A DNA stretch of 7,010 bases from Clostridiales bacterium (GTDB taxonomy: Bacteria; Bacillota; Clostridia; Oscillospirales; Butyricicoccaceae). Shown here piece after piece: positions 1 to 5,193 of the stretch. A program made the position numbers and the translations under genes. The notes below the pieces were generated by a model. It had not been told where the DNA came from, did no database searches, and worked only from the letters and a program-made list of their open reading frames with translations. The DNA lies in the NCBI GenBank assembly GCA_019420045.1, contig JAHZHY010000198.1, positions 1-7,010 of the forward strand, in the 5' to 3' direction. Positions within the stretch are counted from its first letter, which is position 1. The number at the start of each line of letters is the position of its first letter.

Positions 1-648
1 GATCTTGGCCCCCCCATCCACCTGATACTGCCGGGTGCCGATCTTGGTGGTCAGTTGGATCGTTGCCCCCGGTTTCAGCGTGTGGATTTTTCCGAAGTAA
101 CTGTTGACGCCCCGGTTATGTCCGGCAATAGCCACATTACCTTCCCAAATGCTGGTGTTTTCAAAATGCCCCACGCCATAACGCAAGGCTGCATCATCGG
201 TGCCCTGGTAGATCTTCACATCCACACCAATGGACGGGATCTTCAAAGAGCCGATATAGCCCCCCGCATAATACAGATCGGGCGTAACCAGGGTAAAGCT
301 GCTTTCATAACTCCCTGTACCGGTGCTGCCGGTATTGGTGTTGCCCGATATGGTAGGCGGTGTCACTATATCGGATGCGCTGCCGCTGCCCCCCTGAATC
401 AAGGTGGGGGTCATTGTTGTTCCGCTACTGGTCAGATACGATGTGGCGCTGCCAAAGGCCGGGGGAATCAGAGCTGTGTTTTTGCTCCGATCCACATTGA
501 CCTCTGGTTTGTCCACATAAATCGTATCATCCGATGTGGGCCGGGCAAAAAGCCCTTGCTCCGGGCCAGAGAATGTGTAATCTGCCGCCCAGACCGATTG
601 GCTCAGCACCGCAGCCAATGCGCAAGCTGCTGCAATCTGTCGTTTCAT
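1..648 (-). CDS. Sortase, class D-like, exported; C-terminus cut by window edge
   Basis: A sortase is a membrane or cell-wall transpeptidase that joins surface proteins to peptidoglycan or to each other. The 216 visible codons stay open to the window edge. Residues 1-22 form a signal peptide or anchor (MKRQ, then an Ala-rich hydrophobic stretch ending SQSVWAA). Residues about 23-118 are a Gly/Ser/Thr/Pro-rich linker. The sortase fold begins near 130 with GSLKIPSIGVDVKIYQG, followed by GVGHFENTS, then AGHNRGVNSYFGKI holding the catalytic His (H177), and LKPGATIQLTTKIGTRQY. The catalytic Cys (TLxTC-type motif) and Arg would lie beyond the window, so activity cannot be confirmed. The ATG shares one base with the upstream stop (TGATG). 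A second in-frame ATG directly upstream (651-649) gives an ATGA overlap and is an equally good start. An AAAGGG site lies 5 to 8 nt before these ATGs. Translational coupling to the preceding exported protein suggests that protein is its substrate or partner. Confidence 0.88.
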   Translation of the reverse strand, partial: MKRQIAAACALAAVLSQSVWAADYTFSGPEQGLFARPTSDDTIYVDKPEVNVDRSKNTALIPPAFGSATSYLTSSGTTMTPTLIQGGSGSASDIVTPPTISGNTNTGSTGTGSYESSFTLVTPDLYYAGGYIGSLKIPSIGVDVKIYQGTDDAALRYGVGHFENTSIWEGNVAIAGHNRGVNSYFGKIHTLKPGATIQLTTKIGTRQYQVDGGAKI

Positions 649-1577
649 CATTTGATCCCTTTCTTTTTCTTATATTTCCGCCAGCCTGTGATGCTGACTG
701 CCGTACCAGCTCCTCCGACCAAAGCTGCAACAGGCATTCCGATTGACACTGCATAGGGAATATCTTCTTTCTCCGGCTCCTGCTCCTTCATGGCGGAGAA
801 GATCGCGGTGTAAAGGATGCTGTTGTTTGTGGTGCGACTGACATCCCCTACATAATCCGCCGTCACCACATAGCCTTTCACATACTGGCTGGTTTTTGTT
901 CCGGCATAGCTGGCCACCGCAGTATAGCGGGTCGCTACACTCTGACCACTGATTTCGTCGGCTGCTGCCGTTTGCCAGGATACATCCACCAGCTCCATAG
1001 TACAGCCATCCTCTTCAACCGCTTTAGGGATATAGGATGTATCGGCATCGGCCAGATTGGGATAGGTGCGAGTGGTTGTTACATTCTGGCTCCGGCTGCC
1101 GTAACCCGAAGCTTCCACTTTGACACTGGCCGTATCCAGGGTAAGGACACCCATGTATCCATCCTCCCCGGCATACTCCAGAGTAGGAGCCAGATTCTTC
1201 AGCACCGTCTCCGTATCCTTGGTGGAGGATTCCTGGGTGATCTGCTCGATATGCTCCTTGGTATCGGTTTCCCGCTGATCTTCGGCCAGAAGCTCCAGGA
1301 ACACATATTCCCGCCCTTCCTGCTCAAAGTTCTCTGTGGGGATCACCGACGGATCGGCGCTGGCATCCAGCTGATAAACCTTTTCCAGGTGCCAGGCTGT
1401 ATCATCCTCGCTATATACGATGTCAATAGGATACAGCGCAGGCTGGGGCGGAATCTCCACTTGAGCTGTTTCTCCGTCCTGTGTTTCCGGTTCCGGCTCA
1501 GCTGCTGCTCCCATCAACACCGGCGTACACATGACGCAAAACAACAGAGCTGCTGCAAGTCCCTGTCTGTGTTTCAT
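648..1577 (-). CDS. Exported surface protein with C-terminal hydrophobic segment and basic tail; function unknown
   Basis: A 309-aa protein of a type often found beside the sortase in clostridial conjugative elements; I cannot name its function. Residues 1-26 are a signal peptide (MKHRQG, a hydrophobic core, cleavage near GAAA-E). Residues about 27-272 form an extracytoplasmic region, acidic near its start (EPEPETQDGE) and rich in Thr, Tyr and Val later (for example TTTRTYPNLADADTSYIP), which suggests beta-rich structure. Residues 276-299 are hydrophobic (a Gly/Ala/Val stretch) and are followed by the tail RKYKKKKGIK. Hydrophobic segment plus basic tail is the layout of a cell-wall sorting signal, but in place of LPxTG there is only IPYAV (273-277), so a plain membrane anchor is equally possible. 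An AAGGAG ribosome binding site lies 10 nt before the ATG, within the last codons of the upstream gene, 6 nt away. The next gene is the sortase, overlapping by one base. Confidence 0.8.
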   Translation of the reverse strand: MKHRQGLAAALLFCVMCTPVLMGAAAEPEPETQDGETAQVEIPPQPALYPIDIVYSEDDTAWHLEKVYQLDASADPSVIPTENFEQEGREYVFLELLAEDQRETDTKEHIEQITQESSTKDTETVLKNLAPTLEYAGEDGYMGVLTLDTASVKVEASGYGSRSQNVTTTRTYPNLADADTSYIPKAVEEDGCTMELVDVSWQTAAADEISGQSVATRYTAVASYAGTKTSQYVKGYVVTADYVGDVSRTTNNSILYTAIFSAMKEQEPEKEDIPYAVSIGMPVAALVGGAGTAVSITGWRKYKKKKGIK

Positions 1578-1583
1578 CGTTTC

Positions 1584-2204
1584 TCATCTCCTTCTTTCGA
1601 CGGTATGTTCCCGTACTTTGTTTTTTCCCGTGGATTTCTGAAGCGCCGCTTTTGCTTTTTCCACCTGGTCACGCACCGAAGGACGCTTTCTCTCTTCATT
1701 CGTCCTCGTACTCATAGTACTCATACTGCGCTCGTTGAAACTCCCGTACTCTTTGGATTCTTCCTTTGACAGAGTACGGGACACGGCGTTTTTTTCCTCA
1801 CCCTCCCTGGTGGGAGCCGGGTACCCCAGGCGCTCGATGATCCGATTGATCCGCCCGGCGTCCTCTGCTTTGGCTATAACCTCCACCCGCCCATCCTGGG
1901 TCTTGGAGTTTTTCACCATCACATAGGTGATGCCATAGTCTTTAGCCAACTTGTGAAAGGTTCGTTTGTCCCGCTCCAGAATCTGAAAGGGTACCAGCTC
2001 TTTGCCCTGGCTGACCATCTTAGTCAGCTTGATCTTCCCTTTGCTTTTAGGATGGCTCTTCATCAGGGCTGCTGCCAGTGCAACGATGGATTTTGCCGTG
2101 TGAAAGACACCCTTACCGGTTTCCAGAGCAACACGGGCCGTAGCTTCCACTCCTTTTTCAGCGGCGCTGACCATCGTCTGTACAGCCTGGGATTCTTCAC
2201 TCAT
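1584..2204 (-). CDS. PcfB-like (DUF3801) conjugation accessory protein
   Basis: A 206-aa protein of the DUF3801/PcfB family. In pCF10, PcfB is the relaxosome accessory factor that helps present the relaxase-DNA complex to the VirD4-type coupling protein. The N-terminus (MSEESQAVQTMVSAAEKGVE) leads into an Ala-rich helical region (20-50), then a basic segment HPKSKGKIKL and the family core: GKELVPFQILERDKRTFHKL (67-86), YGITYVMVKN, and a VEVIAKAEDAGRINRIIERLG stretch (108-128). The C-terminus is polar and probably disordered, ending in a PSVRDQVEKAKAAL helix and a basic ERRR tail; a PSVR-type C-terminal helix is common in this family. I chose the ATG at 2204 because an AAGGAGGG site lies 7 nt upstream. 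An in-frame extension to 2294 would run back over the relaxase gene and has no comparable site. The start lies 2 nt after the relaxase stop, so the pair is coupled. Confidence 0.85.
   Translation of the reverse strand: MSEESQAVQTMVSAAEKGVEATARVALETGKGVFHTAKSIVALAAALMKSHPKSKGKIKLTKMVSQGKELVPFQILERDKRTFHKLAKDYGITYVMVKNSKTQDGRVEVIAKAEDAGRINRIIERLGYPAPTREGEEKNAVSRTLSKEESKEYGSFNERSMSTMSTRTNEERKRPSVRDQVEKAKAALQKSTGKNKVREHTVERRR
1742..1781. repeat. 11-bp inverted repeat inside the PcfB-like gene
   Basis: TCCCGTACTCT (1742-1752) and AGAGTACGGGA (1771-1781) are perfect reverse complements with an 18-nt loop. A further copy of CCCGTACT lies at 1610-1617 in the same gene. It falls in the region coding the variable, probably disordered C-terminal part of the protein, so it could fold in the mRNA without strong coding constraint. 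No function is known. Confidence 0.5.
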
Positions 2205-2206
2205 AT

Positions 2207-3553
2207 TCAAACCCTCCTTCTCTGTTCTTTCTGACTGTTCCGCTCCTGTTCTCGCTGCCGCTTTTGCAGCAGACCGGCTTGGGCTTTTTCCCATGCAGCC
2301 GTCACCCGAGGAATATCCTCCTGGATTCGTTTACACAGGTTCCGCTCCAACCGCAGCTTTTTCATGGCGGCGTTGAACTGAGCGATCTTCTCATTGATTT
2401 CTTCCAGTTCTTCCTCCTTTCCATTCTTACGCAATCCATACAGCGGCCTGCGTTCATTCTCCAGTCGAAGAAGCTCTTGCTCTATCTGCTCCGCCCGGCC
2501 CGTAAGATCGCCTGCCGTCTCAATATGGTTTGATTGGATATATCTAAACTGCTGCTGGTAACGCTTCAGCCGGATCAGCTCTTCCCGCATGATATAGCTG
2601 GGACGGCGTACTCTCGGCTGCTGTGCTCCCCGCAGCAGATACAGGTACTTGAAGTACAAGGCCATAAAGCCTTTGACTTTCTTTTTCGGTATGTATTTGG
2701 TGCTGCCGCGCATTCGGATGCGGCGGGGTGGTTTCACCAGCGGTTTCACCAGTGGGCCTTTGTCCCTCTGACGGCGAATACGGGCGGCGATTTCTTCTTC
2801 CCCATATCCCTTTCCCAAGCTGGTGAGCCGAACACCCCGCTTGGCCCCTGGGGACAAAAGCACAATGTATTTTCGCTGCTCACTCCGCTTGATGCGATAC
2901 CCCTGCTTTTGCAGCAGCGTCCAGAAATCTTCCATGGTATAGGAATATCGGATCGCAGCGTCGATATCCTCCCGGATGGCACTGCGTAATGTGCCGGTTC
3001 CCTTTTGCTCGGCTTCCCACTCAGGATACTGTTTTCCTTTCGCCTTGGGCTTGATGACCGATAAGCCATGTTCCTGGCAAATCTCGTTGGATGTTTCTCT
3101 CAGTTCGTGGTAGTAGCTTTTACGATTGGAGTGATACTTTTTCCCATCCACAAAAGACACAGAATTGATGACGATGTGATTATGTAAATGATGCCTGTTC
3201 AGGTGGGTAGCCACCACTACCTCATACCGATCTCCAAACATTTTTTGAGCAAATTCCATGCCGATGGCATGAGCCTGTTCAGGGGTCACTTCTCCTGGCT
3301 TATAAGATTGGATGATGTGGTAACCTTGTACCCCACCCTCACTTTCCCATTTCCTTTTTGTGGACATCATTGATTCATAAGCATTATCCACATTTTCACA
3401 GTTGATACACGACCGATAATACTGTGTTTCAGTCTTATCTGAATCAAGAGCATAGTCGATTTTTTCATCCAATCTGGTCTTGATATCGTCAGCTGCATAA
3501 TTTACTGTATTATCCAGTCTTGAGCGAACGGCAAAAATTTTGATATACGCTAT
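2207..3553 (-). CDS. MOBP-type relaxase (conjugative transfer nickase) with apparent ATA start
   Basis: Relaxases cut oriT on one strand, stay covalently bound through a Tyr and lead that strand into the recipient. Counting from the ATA at 3553, the protein has 448 aa. It opens AYIKIFAVRSRLDNTVNYAADDIKT, a typical relaxase N-terminus, followed immediately by a second similar unit RLDEKIDYALDSDKT; candidate catalytic tyrosines are Y19 and Y34. VQGYHIIQSYKPGEVTPEQA (75-94) is the classic middle motif. THLNRHHLHNHIVIN supplies the metal-binding His cluster (H117, H121, H122, H124, H126), and YHSNRKSYYHELRETS follows. The second half is basic and then coiled-coil-rich, ending in RREQ-type repeats. 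Upstream the frame is closed by TGA (3562-3560). No ATG, GTG or TTG occurs until TTG at 3472, which has no clear ribosome binding site and would remove the first motif. GAGGA and a G5 run precede the ATA. The gene begins 36 nt after mobC. The family call is firm; the start is uncertain. Confidence 0.9.
   Translation of the reverse strand: MAYIKIFAVRSRLDNTVNYAADDIKTRLDEKIDYALDSDKTETQYYRSCINCENVDNAYESMMSTKRKWESEGGVQGYHIIQSYKPGEVTPEQAHAIGMEFAQKMFGDRYEVVVATHLNRHHLHNHIVINSVSFVDGKKYHSNRKSYYHELRETSNEICQEHGLSVIKPKAKGKQYPEWEAEQKGTGTLRSAIREDIDAAIRYSYTMEDFWTLLQKQGYRIKRSEQRKYIVLLSPGAKRGVRLTSLGKGYGEEEIAARIRRQRDKGPLVKPLVKPPRRIRMRGSTKYIPKKKVKGFMALYFKYLYLLRGAQQPRVRRPSYIMREELIRLKRYQQQFRYIQSNHIETAGDLTGRAEQIEQELLRLENERRPLYGLRKNGKEEELEEINEKIAQFNAAMKKLRLERNLCKRIQEDIPRVTAAWEKAQAGLLQKRQREQERNSQKEQRRRV
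2212..2219 (-). promoter_or_regulatory. Ribosome binding site fixing the pcfB-like start
   Basis: AAGGAGGG on the minus strand, 7 nt before the ATG at 2204, within the last codons of the relaxase. It decides the start in favour of MSEESQ over the longer in-frame extension. Confidence 0.85.
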
Positions 3554-3589
3554 GGTTCCTCAACCCCCAAAATCAATTTCCATTTTATC

Positions 3590-3895
3590 TCACATATTTT
3601 TGACCACCTTCCACAATTCAGACTGCATCTTTTTGATCTCTTCGATATCTTCCGATCGAATGAATTTGGAACTATTGGCCACCTTGGCGATCTGGTTGAT
3701 GTTGTTGCCCACGGCGGATATTTGCCGTAATAATTCGGCAAGATTTTCTGGTGGGCGAGGCTTTACATCCCGCCCCAGAATGAGCTGCCGGATTAGCGGC
3801 TCCATCTTTAGGCCAGTAGTCTCTGACAGCCGTTTGAGGTGGGCATACTCCTGTTCATTTAAGCGCACTAAAACAGCTTTTCCCCGCTTGCGCAT
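3590..3895 (-). CDS. mobC: MobC-family relaxosome accessory protein
   Basis: A 101-aa MobC-family protein. MobC proteins bind near nic, help open the DNA strands and improve relaxase nicking. Residues 1-45 form a ribbon-helix-helix-like DNA-binding part (KAVLVRLNEQEYAHLKRLSE, then TGLKMEPLIRQLILGRDV). The family signature GNNINQIAKVAN spans 63-74. An acidic/basic helix ending KMQSELWKVVKNM closes the protein. The length is usual for the family. The ATG at 3895 is directly preceded by an in-frame TGA, so no upstream start is possible in this frame; AGGAG lies 11 nt before it, slightly far. It is the first gene after the palindrome-rich intergenic region, as expected for a gene whose product binds oriT, and the relaxase follows on the same transcript. 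Confidence 0.92.
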   Translation of the reverse strand: MRKRGKAVLVRLNEQEYAHLKRLSETTGLKMEPLIRQLILGRDVKPRPPENLAELLRQISAVGNNINQIAKVANSSKFIRSEDIEEIKKMQSELWKVVKNM

Positions 3896-3930
3896 AGTTC
3901 AATCATCTCCTCTCAAGGCCCATCAAAATC

Positions 3931-3953
3931 GGGGGTATTAGGGGGTATCCCCT
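3931..3953. repeat. GGGGGTAT direct repeat with overlapping AGGGG/CCCCT inverted repeat
   Basis: GGGGGTAT occurs at 3931-3938 and 3941-3948, exactly 10 bp apart, so the two copies face the same side of the helix. The second copy also forms an inverted repeat, AGGGG (3940-3944) with CCCCT (3949-3953). Position between the palindrome and mobC suggests a protein-binding site for MobC, the relaxase or the XRE regulator. No binding evidence is available from sequence alone. Confidence 0.5.
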
Positions 3954-3963
3954 TAACAAGTTC

Positions 3964-3983
3964 GCATTTGGCTAGCCAAATGC
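3964..3983. repeat. Perfect 20-bp palindrome, probable relaxosome or operator site
   Basis: GCATTTGGCT is followed directly by its exact reverse complement AGCCAAATGC, with no spacer. A perfect 20-bp palindrome in the only intergenic region is very unlikely by chance. It can bind a dimeric protein or extrude as a cruciform. Proximity to the nic-like ATACTTGC motif favours a role in relaxase recognition; operator use by the small XRE regulator is the alternative. Confidence 0.85.
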
Positions 3984-3992
3984 TATACTTGC

Positions 3993-4022
3993 AAAGACAC
4001 CGCGCCATGCTGCGGTGTCTTT
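3993..4022. terminator. 11-bp-stem hairpin 29 nt after the XRE gene: terminator or oriT hairpin
   Basis: AAAGACACCGC (3993-4003) pairs perfectly with GCGGTGTCTTT (4012-4022) across an 8-nt loop. Read on the minus strand it follows the XRE stop codon by 28 nt and ends in a short T run contributed by the stem, as in A-stem-T bidirectional terminators, but there is no long downstream U tract. It directly adjoins the candidate nic site, so it may instead be a structural part of oriT formed in the transferred single strand. The hairpin is certain; its role is not. Confidence 0.55.
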
Positions 4023-4047
4023 CGCCCTCCGGGCGTTTTCGGCCCGG
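4023..4047. repeat. Two mutually exclusive GC-rich hairpins
   Basis: CGCCC (4023-4027) pairs with GGGCG (4031-4035). Alternatively CCGGGC (4029-4034) pairs with GCCCGG (4042-4047). Both structures use 4031-4034, so only one can form at a time. They lie between the XRE stop codon and the 11-bp-stem hairpin. On the plus strand the first hairpin is followed by TTTT, but no plus-strand gene ends here, so a plus-strand terminator is not the obvious explanation. Confidence 0.45.
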
Positions 4048-4050
4048 CCC

Positions 4051-4248
4051 CTATTCTTCCTCAATCATAAAGATGTCTTCGATCTGTACCCTAAATGCCT
4101 TTGCAATTTTCCAGGCGGCTAATAAGGTGGGATCACGATTATCGAGTTCCAGCTTTCGAACTGTCACCGGGTGAAGCCCTGCTAATTCAGCCAGCTTAGA
4201 CTGCGTCAGATTATGCTTGGCCCGATACTCTTTCATTCGATTTTTCAT
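4051..4248 (-). CDS. Small XRE-family helix-turn-helix transcriptional regulator
   Basis: A 65-aa protein that is almost entirely an HTH_3/Cro-CI domain: MKNRMKEYRAKHNLTQSKLA opens it, LTQSKLAELAGLHPVTVRKL supplies the helix-turn-helix (14-33), LDNRDPTLLAAWKIAKAF follows, and IEDIFMIEEE is the typical acidic end. Such mini-regulators are common in Firmicutes mobile elements and usually repress an operon near their own gene. I chose ATG 4248 because a GGGAGG site lies 8 nt upstream; the GTG at 4257 lies inside that site. The start overlaps the end of the preceding gene by 38 nt, so translation is coupled. The palindrome and hairpins begin just after its stop codon, making that region a plausible target. 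In its recognition helix HPVTVRKLE replaces the common SRQTISxIE-type sequence, so operator specificity cannot be guessed. Confidence 0.9.
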   Translation of the reverse strand: MKNRMKEYRAKHNLTQSKLAELAGLHPVTVRKLELDNRDPTLLAAWKIAKAFRVQIEDIFMIEEE

Positions 4249-4837
4249 CACCCTCACCTCCCTTCATAGTTTCTGGAAGGTCGCTTCGCTGATTGGAATC
4301 TACTCCACCCGAAAAGAAAAATCCTTCATCTGCTTCCCACCTTGGCTCATCGTCAAAGGCAATGATCTTCTTCCCATAGTCGGCCAGACAATCCATATCC
4401 AGCCCGTTGTAAAACCACCCATGCCGAAAGATCCGCCACTCGCCTTTCCGAGCTTTCCCGTCCGAATCAAGCCAGGCCATAAAGACCAAAGAGGGCTTTC
4501 TCAAAAAGGTCATTTCTTCCAGTTTCTCTCTGCTGATAGGATGTTGGGAAAATGATCTTTTCTCGCTTTCTAAATATCCAGTTTCACCCATTTTCCTCAG
4601 AAGTTGATCTTGCGATTTTTGCCATTTGTAGACCAGCTCAATTTCTTCATCCATATTCAAACTTCGACCACTATCTTCCAGAAAATCGGAAATGTAATAC
4701 TGGTATTCTTCTTCCATATCCTTCCTCCGCTCCTTATCTTCGATTTCCGTTTGAAGTTCCCGCCAGACAGCCAAAAACCGATCCGCCGGTATCTCATTTT
4801 CCACCAGATATTTCAACAAGGAGTTTGTCGGCTCCAT
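4211..4837 (-). CDS. Hypothetical protein, 208 aa, of the ssb-XRE interval
   Basis: I do not recognise a family. No signal peptide or membrane segment is visible, so it is probably cytoplasmic. Residues 1-45 are helical and charged (LLKYLVENEIPADRFLAVWR, then IEDKERRKDMEEE). Residues 46-95 are Tyr/Leu/Asp-rich (EYQYYISDFLEDSG, IELVYKWQKSQDQLLRKMGE). Residues 111-172 look like a compact aromatic-rich alpha/beta unit (KPSLVFMAWLDSDGKARKGE, WRIFRHGWFYNGLDMDCLAD, KKIIAFDDEPRWEADEG). The last 35 residues are polar and probably disordered. It begins 2 nt after the ssb stop codon with no strong ribosome binding site, and overlaps the XRE start by 38 nt, so it belongs to the same operon and relies on coupling. 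Its place beside ssb, exonuclease and primase suggests a DNA-transfer or establishment role, by context only. Confidence 0.75.
   Translation of the reverse strand: MEPTNSLLKYLVENEIPADRFLAVWRELQTEIEDKERRKDMEEEYQYYISDFLEDSGRSLNMDEEIELVYKWQKSQDQLLRKMGETGYLESEKRSFSQHPISREKLEEMTFLRKPSLVFMAWLDSDGKARKGEWRIFRHGWFYNGLDMDCLADYGKKIIAFDDEPRWEADEGFFFSGGVDSNQRSDLPETMKGGEGDEKSNERVSGQA
4257..4262 (-). promoter_or_regulatory. Ribosome binding site fixing the XRE start
   Basis: GGGAGG on the minus strand, 8 nt before the ATG at 4248. The alternative GTG start at 4257 would sit inside this site, so the ATG is preferred. Confidence 0.8.
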
Positions 4838-4839
4838 CT

Positions 4840-5193
4840 CTATTCACCGTCCTCTTCCTGGCGAGAATCTTCTTCCAACTCCTTTTTCCGGTCGGCAAAG
4901 TATACCTCATTGGCGATTACTTCCACCGATTTGCGTTTGTTACCCTGCTTATCCTCCCAGGTACGGGTCTGGATTCTTCCGCAAACGACCATTTGCATTC
5001 CTTTGCAAAACCACTTGCACACGAGCTCTGCGGTGTTCCTCCAGGCCACAATGTCGATAAAATCAGCTTGCTGATCCTGGCCAAATGTGCGATTTACGGC
5101 CAAGGTGAAGGATGTAACCGGAGTGTTTTCCGGAGTATGTTTCAACTCGGGATCGGCAGTAAGCCGCCCCATCAGAATCGCTTTATTCAGCAT
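4840..5193 (-). CDS. ssb: Single-stranded DNA-binding protein, short form
   Basis: A 117-aa OB-fold SSB that coats single-stranded DNA during replication and conjugative transfer. It opens MLNKAILMGRLTADPELKHT, continues through VTSFTLAVNRTFGQDQQADF, IDIVAWRNTAELVCKWFCKG, MQMVVCGRIQTRTWEDKQG (67-84) and KSVEVIANEVYFADR, all standard SSB signatures. The C-terminal tail is only about 15 residues (KELEEDSRQEEDGE). It is acidic but lacks the DDDIPF-type tip that recruits partner proteins in chromosomal SSBs. I chose ATG 5193 because GAGGGG lies 6 nt upstream; an in-frame extension to 5367 only reads the exonuclease gene in another frame. The gene overlaps the exonuclease end by 11 nt. Carriage of a private SSB is common in conjugative elements. 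Confidence 0.95.
   Translation of the reverse strand: MLNKAILMGRLTADPELKHTPENTPVTSFTLAVNRTFGQDQQADFIDIVAWRNTAELVCKWFCKGMQMVVCGRIQTRTWEDKQGNKRKSVEVIANEVYFADRKKELEEDSRQEEDGE

Larger units (their letters stand above)
3896..4050. other. Putative origin of transfer (oriT) and control region between the two gene blocks
   Basis: This is the only sizeable non-coding stretch in the window and it lies directly upstream of mobC and the relaxase, a usual oriT location. Seen in the sequence, left to right: a GGGGGTAT direct repeat (3931-3948), a perfect 20-bp palindrome (3964-3983), the motif ATACTTGC (3985-3992), an 11-bp-stem hairpin (3993-4022) and overlapping GC-rich hairpins (4023-4047). In P-type oriTs such as RP4, an inverted repeat lies about 8 bp from nic within YATCCTG^Y. 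Here ATACTTG^C would put nic 8 bp from the palindrome, between 3991 and 3992 on the plus strand. The nic position is inference by analogy. I found no convincing sigma-70 promoter for the mob genes, although one must lie here or upstream. Confidence 0.65.

Noticed and set aside
55..756. Long open frame on the plus strand (233 codons)
   Set aside because: It lies antisense to the sortase and the end of the exported protein, has no recognisable domain and a Cys/His/Arg-rich composition typical of shadow frames.
1701..1737. Short ACTCAT repeats in the PcfB-like gene
   Set aside because: They only encode the MSTMST low-complexity stretch of the protein tail; too few units for a CRISPR or regulatory array.
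972..1769. 265-codon plus-strand frame
   Set aside because: Antisense to the exported protein and the PcfB-like gene; no family features. The opposite strand has well-placed ribosome binding sites.
2205..2294. N-terminal extension of the PcfB-like protein
   Set aside because: It overlaps the relaxase 3' end and lacks a ribosome binding site as good as the one for 2204.
2729..2752. 12-bp tandem duplication in the relaxase (LVKPLVKP)
   Set aside because: A small in-frame duplication in a linker-like region; no reason to assign function.
2746..3069. 107-codon minus-strand frame within the relaxase
   Set aside because: Out of frame inside a relaxase gene with intact motifs; no independent support.
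3550..3741. 63-codon minus-strand frame between mobC and relaxase
   Set aside because: It overlaps mobC in another frame. I considered it as evidence of a frameshift joining mobC to the relaxase, but mobC ends normally and the relaxase frame has its own upstream stop.
3896..3992. TTGGCT, TTGTTA, TATAGC and TAATAC as promoter boxes for the mob genes
   Set aside because: No pair has acceptable sequence and 16-18 nt spacing together, so no promoter is called.
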